64,000 bases of DNA, taken from positions 179,451 through 243,450 of the forward strand of contig NZ_CANKXG010000008.1 in assembly GCF_947487575.1 (NCBI RefSeq). The letters run 5' to 3'. A program made the translations under genes and the position numbers. Origin of the DNA: an uncultured Algibacter sp. GTDB lineage: Bacteria > Bacteroidota > Bacteroidia > Flavobacteriales > Flavobacteriaceae. The notes below the pieces were generated by a model, which was not told the origin of the DNA, did not search any database, and saw nothing but the letters and a program-made list of their open reading frames with translations. Below are positions 51,199 through 61,057 of the stretch, in pieces; the stretch's first letter is position 1, and each line of letters opens with the position of its first letter.

Positions 51199-52395
51199 AT
51201 GCTGATTGAAGCTACTGAAAAATTTGTAATAAATCTTTTAAATGATAAGCTAGACACCTCGTTTACCTATCATAATATTACACATACACAGCGTGTTGCC
51301 GAAGACGCAAAAGCTTTGGCTGAACTTTTAAATATTGATGAAACTCAAAAAAACCTTCTGTTAATTGCAGCATGGCTACACGATACTGGTTACACAAAAG
51401 GCATTAAGCATCATGAAGATGAAAGTGTAAAAATTGGAACGGCTTTTTTAAAAGAGCAAAAATGTCCTGCAAATGATATTAAAATTATTTGCGACTTAAT
51501 TTTAGCCACCAAAATGGAAGCTATTCCTAATAACACTTTAGAAAAAATAATTAGAGATGCAGATTGCTCGCATATTGGAAGTAAAAACTATCTGGAAATT
51601 TCTGAACTCCTAAGAAAAGAATGGGAATTACAATGTAATAAAACATATTCTGAAATAGATTGGTTAGACGAAAACATTAATTTCCTATCAACAAAGCATC
51701 GTTTTCACACTCCTGAAGCTGCAAGTATTTGGGATAAGCGTAAAGGTAAAAACCTATCTGAACTACTTAAATTAAGAAAGAAAATTAAGACTGAAAACAA
51801 AAAGCTAACTCAGAGAAAAGAAGAGTTAAACTTTAAAAAGAATAAGATAGAATTGCCTGAACGTGGTATTGAAACTGTTTTTAGAGTAACTTTAAAAAAC
51901 CACATGCAATTAAGTAATATAGCCGATACTAAAGCTAATATATTATTATCGGTTAATGCTATTATTGTATCATTAGTTCTATCTAACTTGGTTTCAAAAC
52001 TAGACAACGCTTCTAACGCTTATCTTATAATACCAACCGTCATTTTTGTGATTTTTACAGTAATATCTATTATACTTTCTATATTAGCTACTAGGCCAAA
52101 TGTTACTAGTGGAAAATTCAATAAAGAAGATGTTGCAAATAAAAAAGTAAATCTTTTATTCTTTGGGAATTTTCATAAAATGAGCTTAAAAGATTTTGAA
52201 TGGGCCATGGGAGAAATGATGCAAGACAGAGATTACCTTTACTCTTCTATGAAGAAAGATTTATATTTCTTAGGATTAGTCTTAGATAAAAAATATAAAA
52301 TTCTTCGTATTACATATTCTGTATTTATGATAGGTATAATTGTAAGCGTTATTGCTTTTGCTATTGCGTTTAAATACGATGGAGGAGTTTCTTAA
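51199..52395 (+). CDS. HD-domain protein with Pycsar-effector-like membrane domain (DUF5706/PycTM)
   Basis: 398 residues. An N-terminal HD phosphohydrolase ('YHNITHTQRVAEDAKAL', 'IAAWLHDTGYTKGIKHHED', 'IIRDADCSHIG') occupies about 1-165, then a Lys-rich linker with helix (about 190-215), then a DUF5706 membrane effector domain with three helices (about 250-270, 277-298, 372-392) and the signature 'NIADTKANILLSVNAIIVSLV'. PycTM proteins are effectors of Pycsar immunity, activated by cyclic pyrimidine nucleotides. No cyclase is encoded nearby, so this may be a housekeeping relative. Its stop overlaps the stop of the convergent GAF gene. Confidence 0.85.
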   Translation: MLIEATEKFVINLLNDKLDTSFTYHNITHTQRVAEDAKALAELLNIDETQKNLLLIAAWLHDTGYTKGIKHHEDESVKIGTAFLKEQKCPANDIKIICDLILATKMEAIPNNTLEKIIRDADCSHIGSKNYLEISELLRKEWELQCNKTYSEIDWLDENINFLSTKHRFHTPEAASIWDKRKGKNLSELLKLRKKIKTENKKLTQRKEELNFKKNKIELPERGIETVFRVTLKNHMQLSNIADTKANILLSVNAIIVSLVLSNLVSKLDNASNAYLIIPTVIFVIFTVISIILSILATRPNVTSGKFNKEDVANKKVNLLFFGNFHKMSLKDFEWAMGEMMQDRDYLYSSMKKDLYFLGLVLDKKYKILRITYSVFMIGIIVSVIAFAIAFKYDGGVS

Positions 52396-54764
52396 GCTTT
52401 AATTTCTTTCATTAAATCATTATAAGTATAAAACTCTTTATCATTATCATCTTTATGATAAAGCACACTTACACGAATAGCTTTTAGCCCTGTTACCGCT
52501 TGTAAATCTTGAAGTTCTACAATCTCAACATCGGTATCTAAATAATGTTTTGACTGTAAAAACTTAACATACCTCAAGTATTCCTGTTCGTCCTGTTTTT
52601 GTGAATAAACAATACTTATTTTACCTTTTTGGGTAACACGCTCTGTGGTTCCTTTTATATAGGCTTTGTCTACACGTTTTTTTACAATTTCATAACGAGC
52701 ATTATAGGTACCATCAACATCAAACTGTTTTTCATCCATTCTAAAACTTATGGATAGTGGTTGACTAAATACTAAAATCATAGAAGCCACATCAAGTGGT
52801 ACGGCAAAATCAGATTGCATTTGATAATAACTATTTTCCATTTCGCACATGACTTGCAATTGCCATAAACGCAAATTATATAGATAAATAAGATTAAAAC
52901 TATCATCTTTAGTAATAGATTCTCCTATGTACATATTATGTTCTACACCATCAGTTTTATAACGTTCAAAATAATGTGGATACATTTGTTGTGCTACAAT
53001 TTGCTTTTTATCTAACAAAGAAGCCATTTCTACATTAATTTTAGCTATGGTATCATCATAATCTTTTCTATATTTATAAAGCACATTCAAATTATTATTA
53101 ATACTAGAATGATAAGCTTCAATTTTGGCTGATAAACTTTCAACTGAGCTCAAATGATTAAGAGCAGGTTCAATATCATCTTTTAAAAACTCAGATATCT
53201 GTTGTTCACTATCTACCTGAAAATTAGTTTCTAATCCAGTTAAATAATCGTTTATCTGATATATAAATTGTTCGTGTATTGGCAAAGGTTCAATCTCTAA
53301 CACCGTGTTAAAAATATCTTTTACGGCTTTTAGCTGAAGTGTTAAATCTTGTTGCGTTGCTTTATTTCTAGCTTCAGAAGACCCCTTTATATCTATCTGC
53401 CCATAAAGTGGATAAATATTCTCGAAAGCTATCTTTTTAAAATTAGGTTCAAACCCATTCAATTTGTCTTTAATAAAAGTTTTGGCCTCCTTAGCAAATC
53501 GCCATTTTACACTGGAATGAATGGATGTACATTCTTGTTGAATAACGGCTTCAATTAAATTTTCTTCATCACTTTTAGAACGCTCAACAGCTGAAACTAT
53601 AAAAGGCATAACATCAACTAATTTATTTGCATTAATGCTATTTAAAACTTGAGGTTTATCAGAAACTATTTCAAGAATCCCCATTAAACCATTATCATTT
53701 GCAATAGGCGCAAAAATGGCACTCCTAATACCTTGTTCATACAAACTGGTTATGTGTGGTGCTTGACCATTTGATTTCTTAAAAACACTATCCACATCTG
53801 ATACCGAAAAATATTTATTCTCTCTCAATAACCTATTGTATGACCAATTACATAAGGCATCTGCGCAACTTCTACTTTGCAAACTCCCTAACAGATAGCT
53901 ATTCATAGCCACACCATAAACGCGCTCAAAATTATCTTCTTCATTATCATAAATAGAAAAACCAACTTTTATGTTATTTATACCTAATAAAGACGCGAAG
54001 ATGTCTTGAAAATCCTTCATAAAGGTTTCGTCTTTCCTTTTATCTTCACCTATTAGGCTTGATTTTATGTTAGAAATAGATTGATCTTCAGTAACATCAA
54101 AAATATTAGAAATCACAAACCCCTTAAAAATATAACTATTTGCAGGAAATTTATCTTTCCAAAGTTCTATGTTTTCAAAATTATCAAGTAATTCATTATA
54201 ATCTTCTGTTGTTATTTTCTTTGCCTTTTCTGTTGGAACAATTTCACAAAAATCAGCATTATATAAAATTTTATAATAACGAATAATACCATTTGCATCT
54301 GGTATTTCGTAGTAAAATGGACGCTTAAAATTTAAGTTATATCCATAGCAAAAATTCAAGATGATAGTACATGCAATGATATACCTATCGTCATCAGGCA
54401 TGTTTTTTATATTTAATTTAAACTCTTCACCAGCTGTTTCTATTATATTCTTGAAACGTTCAGACGAATTAAAAATTAAATCGTGAAAGGGAACAGAAGC
54501 TGTTTTTATTTCGTTTCTTGTTAAAACAGGTGCAAAAGAATCTTGAAGGATAATACTAATTTCTTTTTCTCTGTCTTTTAAAACTTGAGTATCACTAAAT
54601 CCATCTCTTAACTCAGGAAATGGTTCAGCTGAATTTAAAACCCGCTTTGCTTTAGCTGACAGAAAATCATCATCATTTTTGGACAAGTTTTCATAATGCT
54701 CAAGTAGTTTGTTGAAACCAACTTTAAGCATCATTGGCGATTCGATATTATCGTTAATATCCAT
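52392..54764 (-). CDS. GAF-domain protein, large, unknown function
   Basis: The start at 54764 (790 residues) is preferred over the ORF-track start because the preceding eight residues fall in the leader. A GAF-like domain (about 255-410) contains 'YSVSDVDSVF'-like and 'SLYEQGIRSAIFAPIANDNG' sequence. The flanking regions are all-helical and long, with no kinase, cyclase or HTH signature. It is probably a cytoplasmic sensor scaffold. Its stop codon overlaps that of the HD-PycTM gene by three bases, which links transcription of the two only by convergence. Confidence 0.75.
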   Translation of the reverse strand: MDINDNIESPMMLKVGFNKLLEHYENLSKNDDDFLSAKAKRVLNSAEPFPELRDGFSDTQVLKDREKEISIILQDSFAPVLTRNEIKTASVPFHDLIFNSSERFKNIIETAGEEFKLNIKNMPDDDRYIIACTIILNFCYGYNLNFKRPFYYEIPDANGIIRYYKILYNADFCEIVPTEKAKKITTEDYNELLDNFENIELWKDKFPANSYIFKGFVISNIFDVTEDQSISNIKSSLIGEDKRKDETFMKDFQDIFASLLGINNIKVGFSIYDNEEDNFERVYGVAMNSYLLGSLQSRSCADALCNWSYNRLLRENKYFSVSDVDSVFKKSNGQAPHITSLYEQGIRSAIFAPIANDNGLMGILEIVSDKPQVLNSINANKLVDVMPFIVSAVERSKSDEENLIEAVIQQECTSIHSSVKWRFAKEAKTFIKDKLNGFEPNFKKIAFENIYPLYGQIDIKGSSEARNKATQQDLTLQLKAVKDIFNTVLEIEPLPIHEQFIYQINDYLTGLETNFQVDSEQQISEFLKDDIEPALNHLSSVESLSAKIEAYHSSINNNLNVLYKYRKDYDDTIAKINVEMASLLDKKQIVAQQMYPHYFERYKTDGVEHNMYIGESITKDDSFNLIYLYNLRLWQLQVMCEMENSYYQMQSDFAVPLDVASMILVFSQPLSISFRMDEKQFDVDGTYNARYEIVKKRVDKAYIKGTTERVTQKGKISIVYSQKQDEQEYLRYVKFLQSKHYLDTDVEIVELQDLQAVTGLKAIRVSVLYHKDDNDKEFYTYNDLMKEIKA

Positions 54765-55184
54765 AATATTAGTCTTCTTGAAGTACAAATTTACAAATTA
54801 AAGATTTAGTCGATATTAAATAGACTTCCTGACTATGGATTTGTTACCAAAAAAATGTAATTTTCATGGCTTTTCTAGAGGAAAAATTTTAAATCAACAG
54901 TTATTCATATAAAAGATACATGCAATTCAATTATTATTTGATAGTGATAGCTGAAGCAAATCAAGTTAACAAAAACTATATTTAAAGGTGATTTTTGAAA
55001 AAAAATCTGTTTTGATATTTCTATACCTAAAACAAAGCATTTACTTTGGTTAAAGTATTAATGCTTTATAAAAAATTAGCGCTGTAAAACTTACAAAAAT
55101 TCAGTTTAGTTTGATAAGTAAAAAAGCTTCTCAATTCCTGATTGGAATATGAGAAGCTTTTCTTTTTTAAGAAATATTGATATT
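54765..55184. other. Gene-free gap with hairpins
   Basis: No coding ORF is supported here. It holds the leader of the GAF gene, an imperfect hairpin AAAGCAT-TTACTTT / AAAGTA-ATGCTTT at 55034-55067, and the terminator of the transaldolase at 55122-55161. The remainder is AT-rich without other signals. Confidence 0.6.
55122..55161 (-). terminator. Terminator of the transaldolase gene
   Basis: AAAAGCTTCTC / GAGAAGCTTTT with an inner ATTCC/GGAAT pair; on the minus strand it ends in a T tract 24 bases past the stop. Confidence 0.8.
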
Positions 55185-55841
55185 CTAGTTATTCCCTTTT
55201 TCGTAATCTGCTAAAAACTTAGCTAAGCCACTATCTGTTAAAGGGTGCTTTAGTAATCCCGTTATTGAAGATAAAGGTCCCGTCATCACATCACTTCCTA
55301 TTTTTGCACAATTAATAACATGCATCGTATTTCTAACTGAAGCTGATAAAATTTGGGTTTCAAAACCATAATTATCATAAACATGTCTAATTTCTTCAAT
55401 TAAATGTAATCCATCTGTAGAAATATCATCTAAACGCCCTAAGAATGGAGACACATAAGTTGCTCCTGCTTTGGCTGCTAATAATGCTTGACCTACAGAA
55501 AACACTAATGTTACATTGGTTTTAATACCTTTACTTGAAAAGTATTTGCATGCTTTTACTCCATCAGCAATCATTGGTAATTTTACAACAATTTGAGGGT
55601 TTAAAGCTGCCAAAGCTTCTCCTTCTTTTACCATACCATCGAAATCTGTAGAAATAACCTCTGCGCTTACATCGCCTTCTACTAAATCACAAATCTTTTT
55701 GTAATGGTTAATAATATTCTCTTCACCAGTAATACCCTCTTTTGCCATTAAAGACGGATTCGTTGTTACACCATCTAAAACACCTAAAGCTTGAGCTTCT
55801 GCAATATCATCAAGGTTTGCTGTATCAATAAAAAATTTCAT
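55185..55841 (-). CDS. Transaldolase / fructose-6-phosphate aldolase family protein
   Basis: 218 residues, the short (FSA/TalC) class. '[19 protein letters not shown]', '[14 protein letters not shown]', '[11 protein letters not shown]' with the Schiff-base Lys, and '[14 protein letters not shown]'. It interconverts C3, C4, C6 and C7 sugar phosphates in the non-oxidative pentose phosphate pathway. It is 11 bases downstream of transketolase, which favours transaldolase activity. Confidence 0.9.
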   Translation of the reverse strand: MKFFIDTANLDDIAEAQALGVLDGVTTNPSLMAKEGITGEENIINHYKKICDLVEGDVSAEVISTDFDGMVKEGEALAALNPQIVVKLPMIADGVKACKYFSSKGIKTNVTLVFSVGQALLAAKAGATYVSPFLGRLDDISTDGLHLIEEIRHVYDNYGFETQILSASVRNTMHVINCAKIGSDVMTGPLSSITGLLKHPLTDSGLAKFLADYEKGNN

Positions 55842-55851
55842 AAGTTTAGTT

Positions 55852-57888
55852 TTATACTGTTTTTAAATATTCTAATACTTGTTTACTTACTTTTTCGCCT
55901 GTAAAACCAAACTTATCATCTAGTACAGTTGCAGGAGCTGAATAACCAAAATGCTCTAAACCAAACACTTTTCCGTTATCGCCTACCAAAGCTTCTAAAT
56001 TTACTGGCAAGCCAGCCGTTAGACCAAATAATGGTTTGTTTTTAGGAATGACGCTATTTTGATAATCTTTAGATTGTAATCTGAATAGCCCTTCAGAAAT
56101 TACCGAAGCTATATTCACTTTTAATCCATTTTCTTTTTCTAAAATCTCAGAAGCTGCAACTAACGTAGAAACTTCAGAACCATTTGCAATCAAAACAATA
56201 TCTGGGTTTTCTACTTCTTTTACTAAATACCCCCCTTTTTCTGCAGCTAAAGCCTCTTCATACCTTGATTCTCCTTGAGCTGGAACATCTTTTATACCTT
56301 GTCTTGATAAAATTAAACCAGATGGTGTGTTTTTGTTTTCTAAAGCCATTTTCCAAGCAACACTTGTTTCAGCTGAATCTGCAGGACGCATAGCTAAGAA
56401 ACTATTTTTACCACTGTGATTTTTAAGCTTTTCTAATAAACGAATTTGCGCTTCTTGCTCAACAGGTTGATGTGTTGGTCCATCCTCACCCACTCTAAAA
56501 GCATCGTGGGTCCAAACATATTTTACACCTAACTCCTGAATACCACTTAAACGAATAGCTGGTTTCATGTAATCTGAAAACACAAAGAATGTCGCTACTA
56601 CAGGAATACAACCGCCATGTAATGCTATACCATTAGCAATACAAGACATGGTTAATTCTGCTACACCAGCTTGTAAAAATGATCCGCTAAAATCCCCTTT
56701 TTGTAATGCTGAAGATTTCTTTAAGAATCCATCAGTTTTATCACTGTTTGATAAATCTGCTGAAGATACAATCATGTTCTCAACATTATCTGCTAAATAA
56801 CCTAAAACATTAGACGATGCCGCACGGGTAGCTAAACCTGCTTTATGCTCTATAGATTCAAAATCTAATTCAGGAAGTTCTCCAGATAAGAAGAAATCTA
56901 ATTTACTGGCTAAAGCACTATTATCTTTTCTCCAAGCATTAATTACAGCTTTCTTCTTTGCTGCTTGTTCCGTTTTTTCAGAAATTATGTTTTTATAAAA
57001 ATCACTTACATCACTGTAAATATCAAAAGGATTTTCAACACTTGCTCCTAAATTTAGCAATGTTTTTTCATAATCTGCCCCTGTTGCTCCAATAGGTTGT
57101 CCGTGAAGTTCACAATGCCCTTCAAACATACTTCCATCAGCAGTTACACAACCTTTACCCATTATGGTTTTACCGATAATCAAAGTTGGCTTATCAGTTT
57201 CGTTATTGGCATCGGTTAATGCTTGCCTTATTTCATCATGGTTATGCCCATCAATGGTTACAACTCTCCATCCCCAAGCTTCATATTTTGTTGCTGTATC
57301 TTCACTAGTAACCTCGTCTGTTGATGTTGATAATTGTATATCATTAGAATCAAAAAACATAATAAAGTTATTCAATCCTAAGTGACCAGCAATTCTACCT
57401 GCACCTTGAGAGATTTCCTCTTGAACACCTCCATCGGAAATGAAACCATATACCTTATGATTCATCCAATCCCCAAAACGTGCTTGCAAAAATTTAGCTG
57501 CAATAGCAGCTCCAACACCCATAGTATGACCTTGCCCTAATGGTCCAGATGTATTTTCAATACCTCTAGCTACATCAACTTCTGGATGCCCTGGTGTTAT
57601 TGAACCCCATTGTCTGAAATTAGCAACATCATCTTTGGCATAGTTTCCTAAAAGGTAATATTGCGCATACATTAATGTAGATAAGTGACCTGCATCCATA
57701 AAGAAACGATCTCTAAATGCCCATTCCATATCTGATGGATCATAATTAAAAAATTCGGAATACAAAATATGCATAAAATCTGCACCTCCCATTGGACCAC
57801 CTGGATGACCTGACTTTGCTTTTTCTACCATAGCTACAGCTAACGCTCTAATATTATCTGCTGCTTGTAAGTTAATGTCTTTGTTCAT
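55852..57888 (-). CDS. tkt: Transketolase
   Basis: 678 residues, full length. Thiamine diphosphate-dependent transfer of two-carbon units. '[18 protein letters not shown]' near the N-terminus, '[20 protein letters not shown]' with the TPP-binding GDG-like region upstream, and the pyrimidine domain '[19 protein letters not shown]'. Paired with the transaldolase in one transcript. Confidence 0.95.
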   Translation of the reverse strand: MNKDINLQAADNIRALAVAMVEKAKSGHPGGPMGGADFMHILYSEFFNYDPSDMEWAFRDRFFMDAGHLSTLMYAQYYLLGNYAKDDVANFRQWGSITPGHPEVDVARGIENTSGPLGQGHTMGVGAAIAAKFLQARFGDWMNHKVYGFISDGGVQEEISQGAGRIAGHLGLNNFIMFFDSNDIQLSTSTDEVTSEDTATKYEAWGWRVVTIDGHNHDEIRQALTDANNETDKPTLIIGKTIMGKGCVTADGSMFEGHCELHGQPIGATGADYEKTLLNLGASVENPFDIYSDVSDFYKNIISEKTEQAAKKKAVINAWRKDNSALASKLDFFLSGELPELDFESIEHKAGLATRAASSNVLGYLADNVENMIVSSADLSNSDKTDGFLKKSSALQKGDFSGSFLQAGVAELTMSCIANGIALHGGCIPVVATFFVFSDYMKPAIRLSGIQELGVKYVWTHDAFRVGEDGPTHQPVEQEAQIRLLEKLKNHSGKNSFLAMRPADSAETSVAWKMALENKNTPSGLILSRQGIKDVPAQGESRYEEALAAEKGGYLVKEVENPDIVLIANGSEVSTLVAASEILEKENGLKVNIASVISEGLFRLQSKDYQNSVIPKNKPLFGLTAGLPVNLEALVGDNGKVFGLEHFGYSAPATVLDDKFGFTGEKVSKQVLEYLKTV

Positions 57889-58439
57889 TTTTAATTCTGA
57901 TATTTATATTTAATAACTTTAAAATATGTTCTTTATGAGACAAAAAATCTTTAAAAAAAACACCTATTTTGCAAATATATAACCTTTATATTGTTAGGAC
58001 TTATTAAAAGTCAAAATTATTTAGTAACAGCTGTTAACATCTCCTTAATATTAAACATTTGCCATATAAAAAAGCTGACTTAATAATATAAGTCAGCTTT
58101 TACTTTATAGTTTTAGTGAAGATACTTATATTCTCTTGCATCTTTATAAACATTTCTTTTGGATTAATGGTGCTTTTGAAAAGACTTACCCAAAACCAAA
58201 AACATAACGCCACGTAGTATCCATACCTGAAGTGTTACAAATGATAAAAACACATCAAACTGTACTGATATAAAATTCCAAAACTAATTGCCCAAATAAG
58301 AAAAACTGATTTATTAAATGATAAGTTTATTTTTTATCAATTATTAAAAGCAGAAGCTTTAACCTAAGCAAGTGTGTTTTTAATGTGTTACACTTTATTG
58401 TAAATAAAAACATAAACACTATGAACACGCATTGTAAAA
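57889..58439. other. Gene-poor gap with terminator and possible decayed ORF
   Basis: Holds the tkt leader, the terminator at 58070-58101, and at about 58164-58330 (minus strand) two short hydrophobic reading segments in different frames ('FLIWAISFGILYQ' then 'VWILRGVMFLVLGKSFQKHH' before TAA). They may be one small membrane-protein gene broken by a frameshift. No start codon is convincing. Confidence 0.35.
58070..58101 (-). terminator. Terminator of the permease transcript
   Basis: AAAAGCTGACTTA / TAAGTCAGCTTTT, a perfect 13-bp stem with a 6-base loop, followed on the minus strand by a T run. It lies about 340 bases past the small membrane-protein gene. Confidence 0.75.
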
Positions 58440-58610
58440 CTACTCTTCTTCTTTTATCCAGAAAGGTGTAGTAGCAAACCATAGAATTGTTCCTATTAAC
58501 ATAATTGTTTTCATGTTTACCGGCTCAATTTTTCCTACAAATGATAATATACCAACTAACAATATCAAAACGCCTATTGAAATAGCACTAATTAATTTTA
58601 GTATTTTCAT
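58440..58610 (-). CDS. Small membrane protein, 56 residues, downstream of the permease
   Basis: ATG at 58610 and TAG at 58440. Not in the ORF track because it is short. The translation begins 'MKILKLISAISIGVLILLVG' and has a second hydrophobic stretch ('TIMLIGTILWFATTPFW') before an acidic end (KEEE). Two predicted helices with a short loop, so a membrane hairpin. It starts three bases after the permease stop, so it is co-transcribed. It could be a small subunit or stabiliser of the transporter, by position only. Confidence 0.7.
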   Translation of the reverse strand: MKILKLISAISIGVLILLVGILSFVGKIEPVNMKTIMLIGTILWFATTPFWIKEEE

Positions 58611-58613
58611 AAT

Positions 58614-60008
58614 TTATGATTTTTGAAGTTTCATAATAAGTACATATAATAAACTGGAAGCAATCCAGCAAGGTATTACTGCATAAGCAGGAAACAAACC
58701 TTTTGCAAAGATAAAGTACAACCCTAAAGCTACCGGAATAGTCCAAGCTAATAAAACAGCCACATTAAAGCTAGATCCCTTTTCATCTGCAAAGTCTTGC
58801 GTAAAATTCATTTTTTTTGCTAGATAATGGTTAACAAAAATAACCCCACCCATTGGCCCCAAGATTGTTCCATACAAACCTACAAAATCAAGCAACTTAC
58901 TTGATAGTGTTGGAAAAATACCAGCTATTGTTGCTATTATACCTGCTAAAATTACACCCGAATATTTTTTTGCATTGGTTGAAAACAAACTTTGAAATGC
59001 AAGACCTGCTCTGTAAATGGTAGGATTTGCAGTTGTCCATCCCGCTATGATCACACAGATAATTCCTGTCCAACCTACGGCACTCCAAGCTAAAGCCCCT
59101 GGATTAGCAGAAATATCTCCAGTTAATTTTATCTGAGCCGCTAACATAAATGAAGCACAAATCCATGCCATATAGTGCCCCAAAAACATTCCAATTGATG
59201 GACCCCAACCTGCACGAGTATCTTTGGCAAAACGCATTATTGATAAGTCTGACATTCCAAAATGCATCGCAGCATTACATAACCAAGAGAAAATCACAAT
59301 TTTCCAAAAACCAAAATCTACCTTACCGTTAATAGACTGCACCACACTTATTCCTTTATCCCATTCTGCAAGTAGACTTTTCCATGAATCAACCTCCATT
59401 TGTGATAGTGCAGATAAACCACAAGCAGCAAAAACAATAATCATCCAAGGTGCCGCTATGTTGGCAAATTTAGAAACAGTATTATAACCCGCAGCTGCTA
59501 CAATTGCCATTACTAAACCCACGATGATAACAATTGCCGAAAACCCTGGGCTACTTAAACCAAAAACACTTTCTGGAACAGAAAAACTTACACCAAAGGG
59601 AATTCCAACAGCACTAGCAGAAACCGTAATCATAGCGCCTGCTAAAAAACAGAAAAGCACTCCATTAACTACATTATAAACTTTTACTAAATGCTTTCCT
59701 GCAATTTTTTCTAATTGATAATACAAAGTTAGTTTGCTAGATACAGCTATAGGAGCCACTATGTATCTCCAAGTAAGTATCGCTAGAATATTACCAATAA
59801 ACAATCCTAACAACAAATCTTTTAAACTGGCTCCCGCAGCTAAAAACAATGGGCCAATCATAAATTCAGTACCTGCAGCGTGTTCTCCTGCATACATACC
59901 TAAAAATGATTTCCAGCCTTTTAATTTTGATTGAGGCACAGGGGTTCTTTCAAATTCTCCACCTGACACATCTTCTATTGCATCTAATTCTTGTTGGTAT
60001 TCTGCCAT
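58614..60008 (-). CDS. NCS1-family nucleobase:cation symporter
   Basis: 464 residues, about 12 membrane helices, with an acidic cytoplasmic N-terminus ('YQQELDAIEDVSGGEFE'). The first helix region 'MYAGEHAAGTEFMIGPLFLA' and the middle 'GFWKIVIFSWLCNAAMHFGM' and 'GWTTANPTIYRAGLAFQ' are as in purine/cytosine permeases. The substrate could be a nucleobase or a related small molecule. Divergent from lutA, with a shared 309-base gap. Confidence 0.85.
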   Translation of the reverse strand: MAEYQQELDAIEDVSGGEFERTPVPQSKLKGWKSFLGMYAGEHAAGTEFMIGPLFLAAGASLKDLLLGLFIGNILAILTWRYIVAPIAVSSKLTLYYQLEKIAGKHLVKVYNVVNGVLFCFLAGAMITVSASAVGIPFGVSFSVPESVFGLSSPGFSAIVIIVGLVMAIVAAAGYNTVSKFANIAAPWMIIVFAACGLSALSQMEVDSWKSLLAEWDKGISVVQSINGKVDFGFWKIVIFSWLCNAAMHFGMSDLSIMRFAKDTRAGWGPSIGMFLGHYMAWICASFMLAAQIKLTGDISANPGALAWSAVGWTGIICVIIAGWTTANPTIYRAGLAFQSLFSTNAKKYSGVILAGIIATIAGIFPTLSSKLLDFVGLYGTILGPMGGVIFVNHYLAKKMNFTQDFADEKGSSFNVAVLLAWTIPVALGLYFIFAKGLFPAYAVIPCWIASSLLYVLIMKLQKS

Positions 60009-60317
60009 AATTTTGGTTTAGTTAGTTATTATAAAATAGTATATCTTTCTTTATTATTTTTTAAATCTACCTCTAAAATAATTATATCATTCAGACGAAA
60101 ATATACGGTAATAGTTAAAACTCTATCCTGTACTGTTCGGTTAAACTAAAAGTTCATTAATCTACTCATAATATTCAATTTCTTAATTAGAAAAATACAT
60201 ATAGAATTTTATCTAATTAAAATCAATTTTTACGGGTTAGAACAGGATAGCTAGTTATCAATAATAATCTACTTTTATTATAACTTATACAAGAGCTAAA
60301 ATCTTAATAAAATATAC
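60009..60317. other. Divergent promoter gap between permease and lutA
   Basis: No ORF is supported. Besides promoter-like AT sequence it contains the palindromic unit at 60123-60250 (see separate entry). No clear operator for a LutR-type regulator is visible. Confidence 0.6.
60123..60250. repeat. MITE-like palindromic unit
   Basis: CTATCCTGT (60123-60131) and ACAGGATAG (60242-60250) are exact inverted ends. A second exact pair, TTAATTAGA (60183-60191) and TCTAATTAA (60212-60220), is nested inside. No coding capacity. It could be a small non-autonomous element or a structured regulatory region between permease and lutA. Confidence 0.4.
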
Positions 60318-61055
60318 ATGAAAGTAGGTTTATTTATACCATGCTATGTTAACCAACTGTATCCGCAAGTGGCAATAGCTACTCTGGAATTACTAGAAAA
60401 ATTGAACGTTGACGTTTATTATCCCCAAGGGCAAACATGCTGTGGGCAACCCCTAGGTAATTCAGGATATGAAGATGATTCTAAAGGTGCATGCAAATTA
60501 TTTGTAGAAAATTTTAAACAATATGACTATATAGTTGGGCCATCTGGAAGTTGCATCTATCATATTAAACATCACTTTGATATTTTAGAGCAAACACCAG
60601 AAGTACAAAAAGTAAGAAACAATGCGTATGAACTTTGCGAGTTTTTAGTAAAAGTTCTTGGAAAAACCGATTTAGGAGCATCATTCCCACATAAAGTTGG
60701 TTTACATAAAAGTTGCCATGGCTTAAGAGGTTTAAAACTTGGTTCCTGTTCTGAAGTTAAAGGGGAGCATTATTCTACCGAAGAAGATTTATTGAATAAA
60801 GTTAAAGGACTTGAATTAATGTCTTTAAATCGTAAAGATGAATGTTGCGGTTTTGGAGGTACTTTTGCTGTTTTTGAAGAAGCCATCTCTACCAAAATGG
60901 GAAAAGATCGTGTTCAAGATCATTTAGATAGTGATGTAGAAGTTTTAACAGGTGCTGACCATTCGTGTTTGATGCATTTGGAAGGTTTAATAAACCGTAA
61001 TAAACAACCCTTAAAGGTAATGCACATTGCCGAAATATTAAATAGCAGTTTATAA
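60318..61055 (+). CDS. lutA: L-lactate oxidation complex, Fe-S subunit LutA
   Basis: 245 residues. Two CCG-type cysteine domains: 'YPQGQTCCGQPLGNSGYED' and 'NRKDECCGFGGTFAVFEEA', also found in the heterodisulfide reductase family. With LutB and LutC it oxidises L-lactate to pyruvate at the cytoplasmic side of the membrane. First gene of lutABC. Confidence 0.92.
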   Translation: MKVGLFIPCYVNQLYPQVAIATLELLEKLNVDVYYPQGQTCCGQPLGNSGYEDDSKGACKLFVENFKQYDYIVGPSGSCIYHIKHHFDILEQTPEVQKVRNNAYELCEFLVKVLGKTDLGASFPHKVGLHKSCHGLRGLKLGSCSEVKGEHYSTEEDLLNKVKGLELMSLNRKDECCGFGGTFAVFEEAISTKMGKDRVQDHLDSDVEVLTGADHSCLMHLEGLINRNKQPLKVMHIAEILNSSL

Positions 61056-61057
61056 TT

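Noticed and set aside
51199-54764. Complete Pycsar defence system
   Set aside because: Only the effector-type membrane domain is present. The neighbouring protein is a GAF scaffold with no cyclase motifs.
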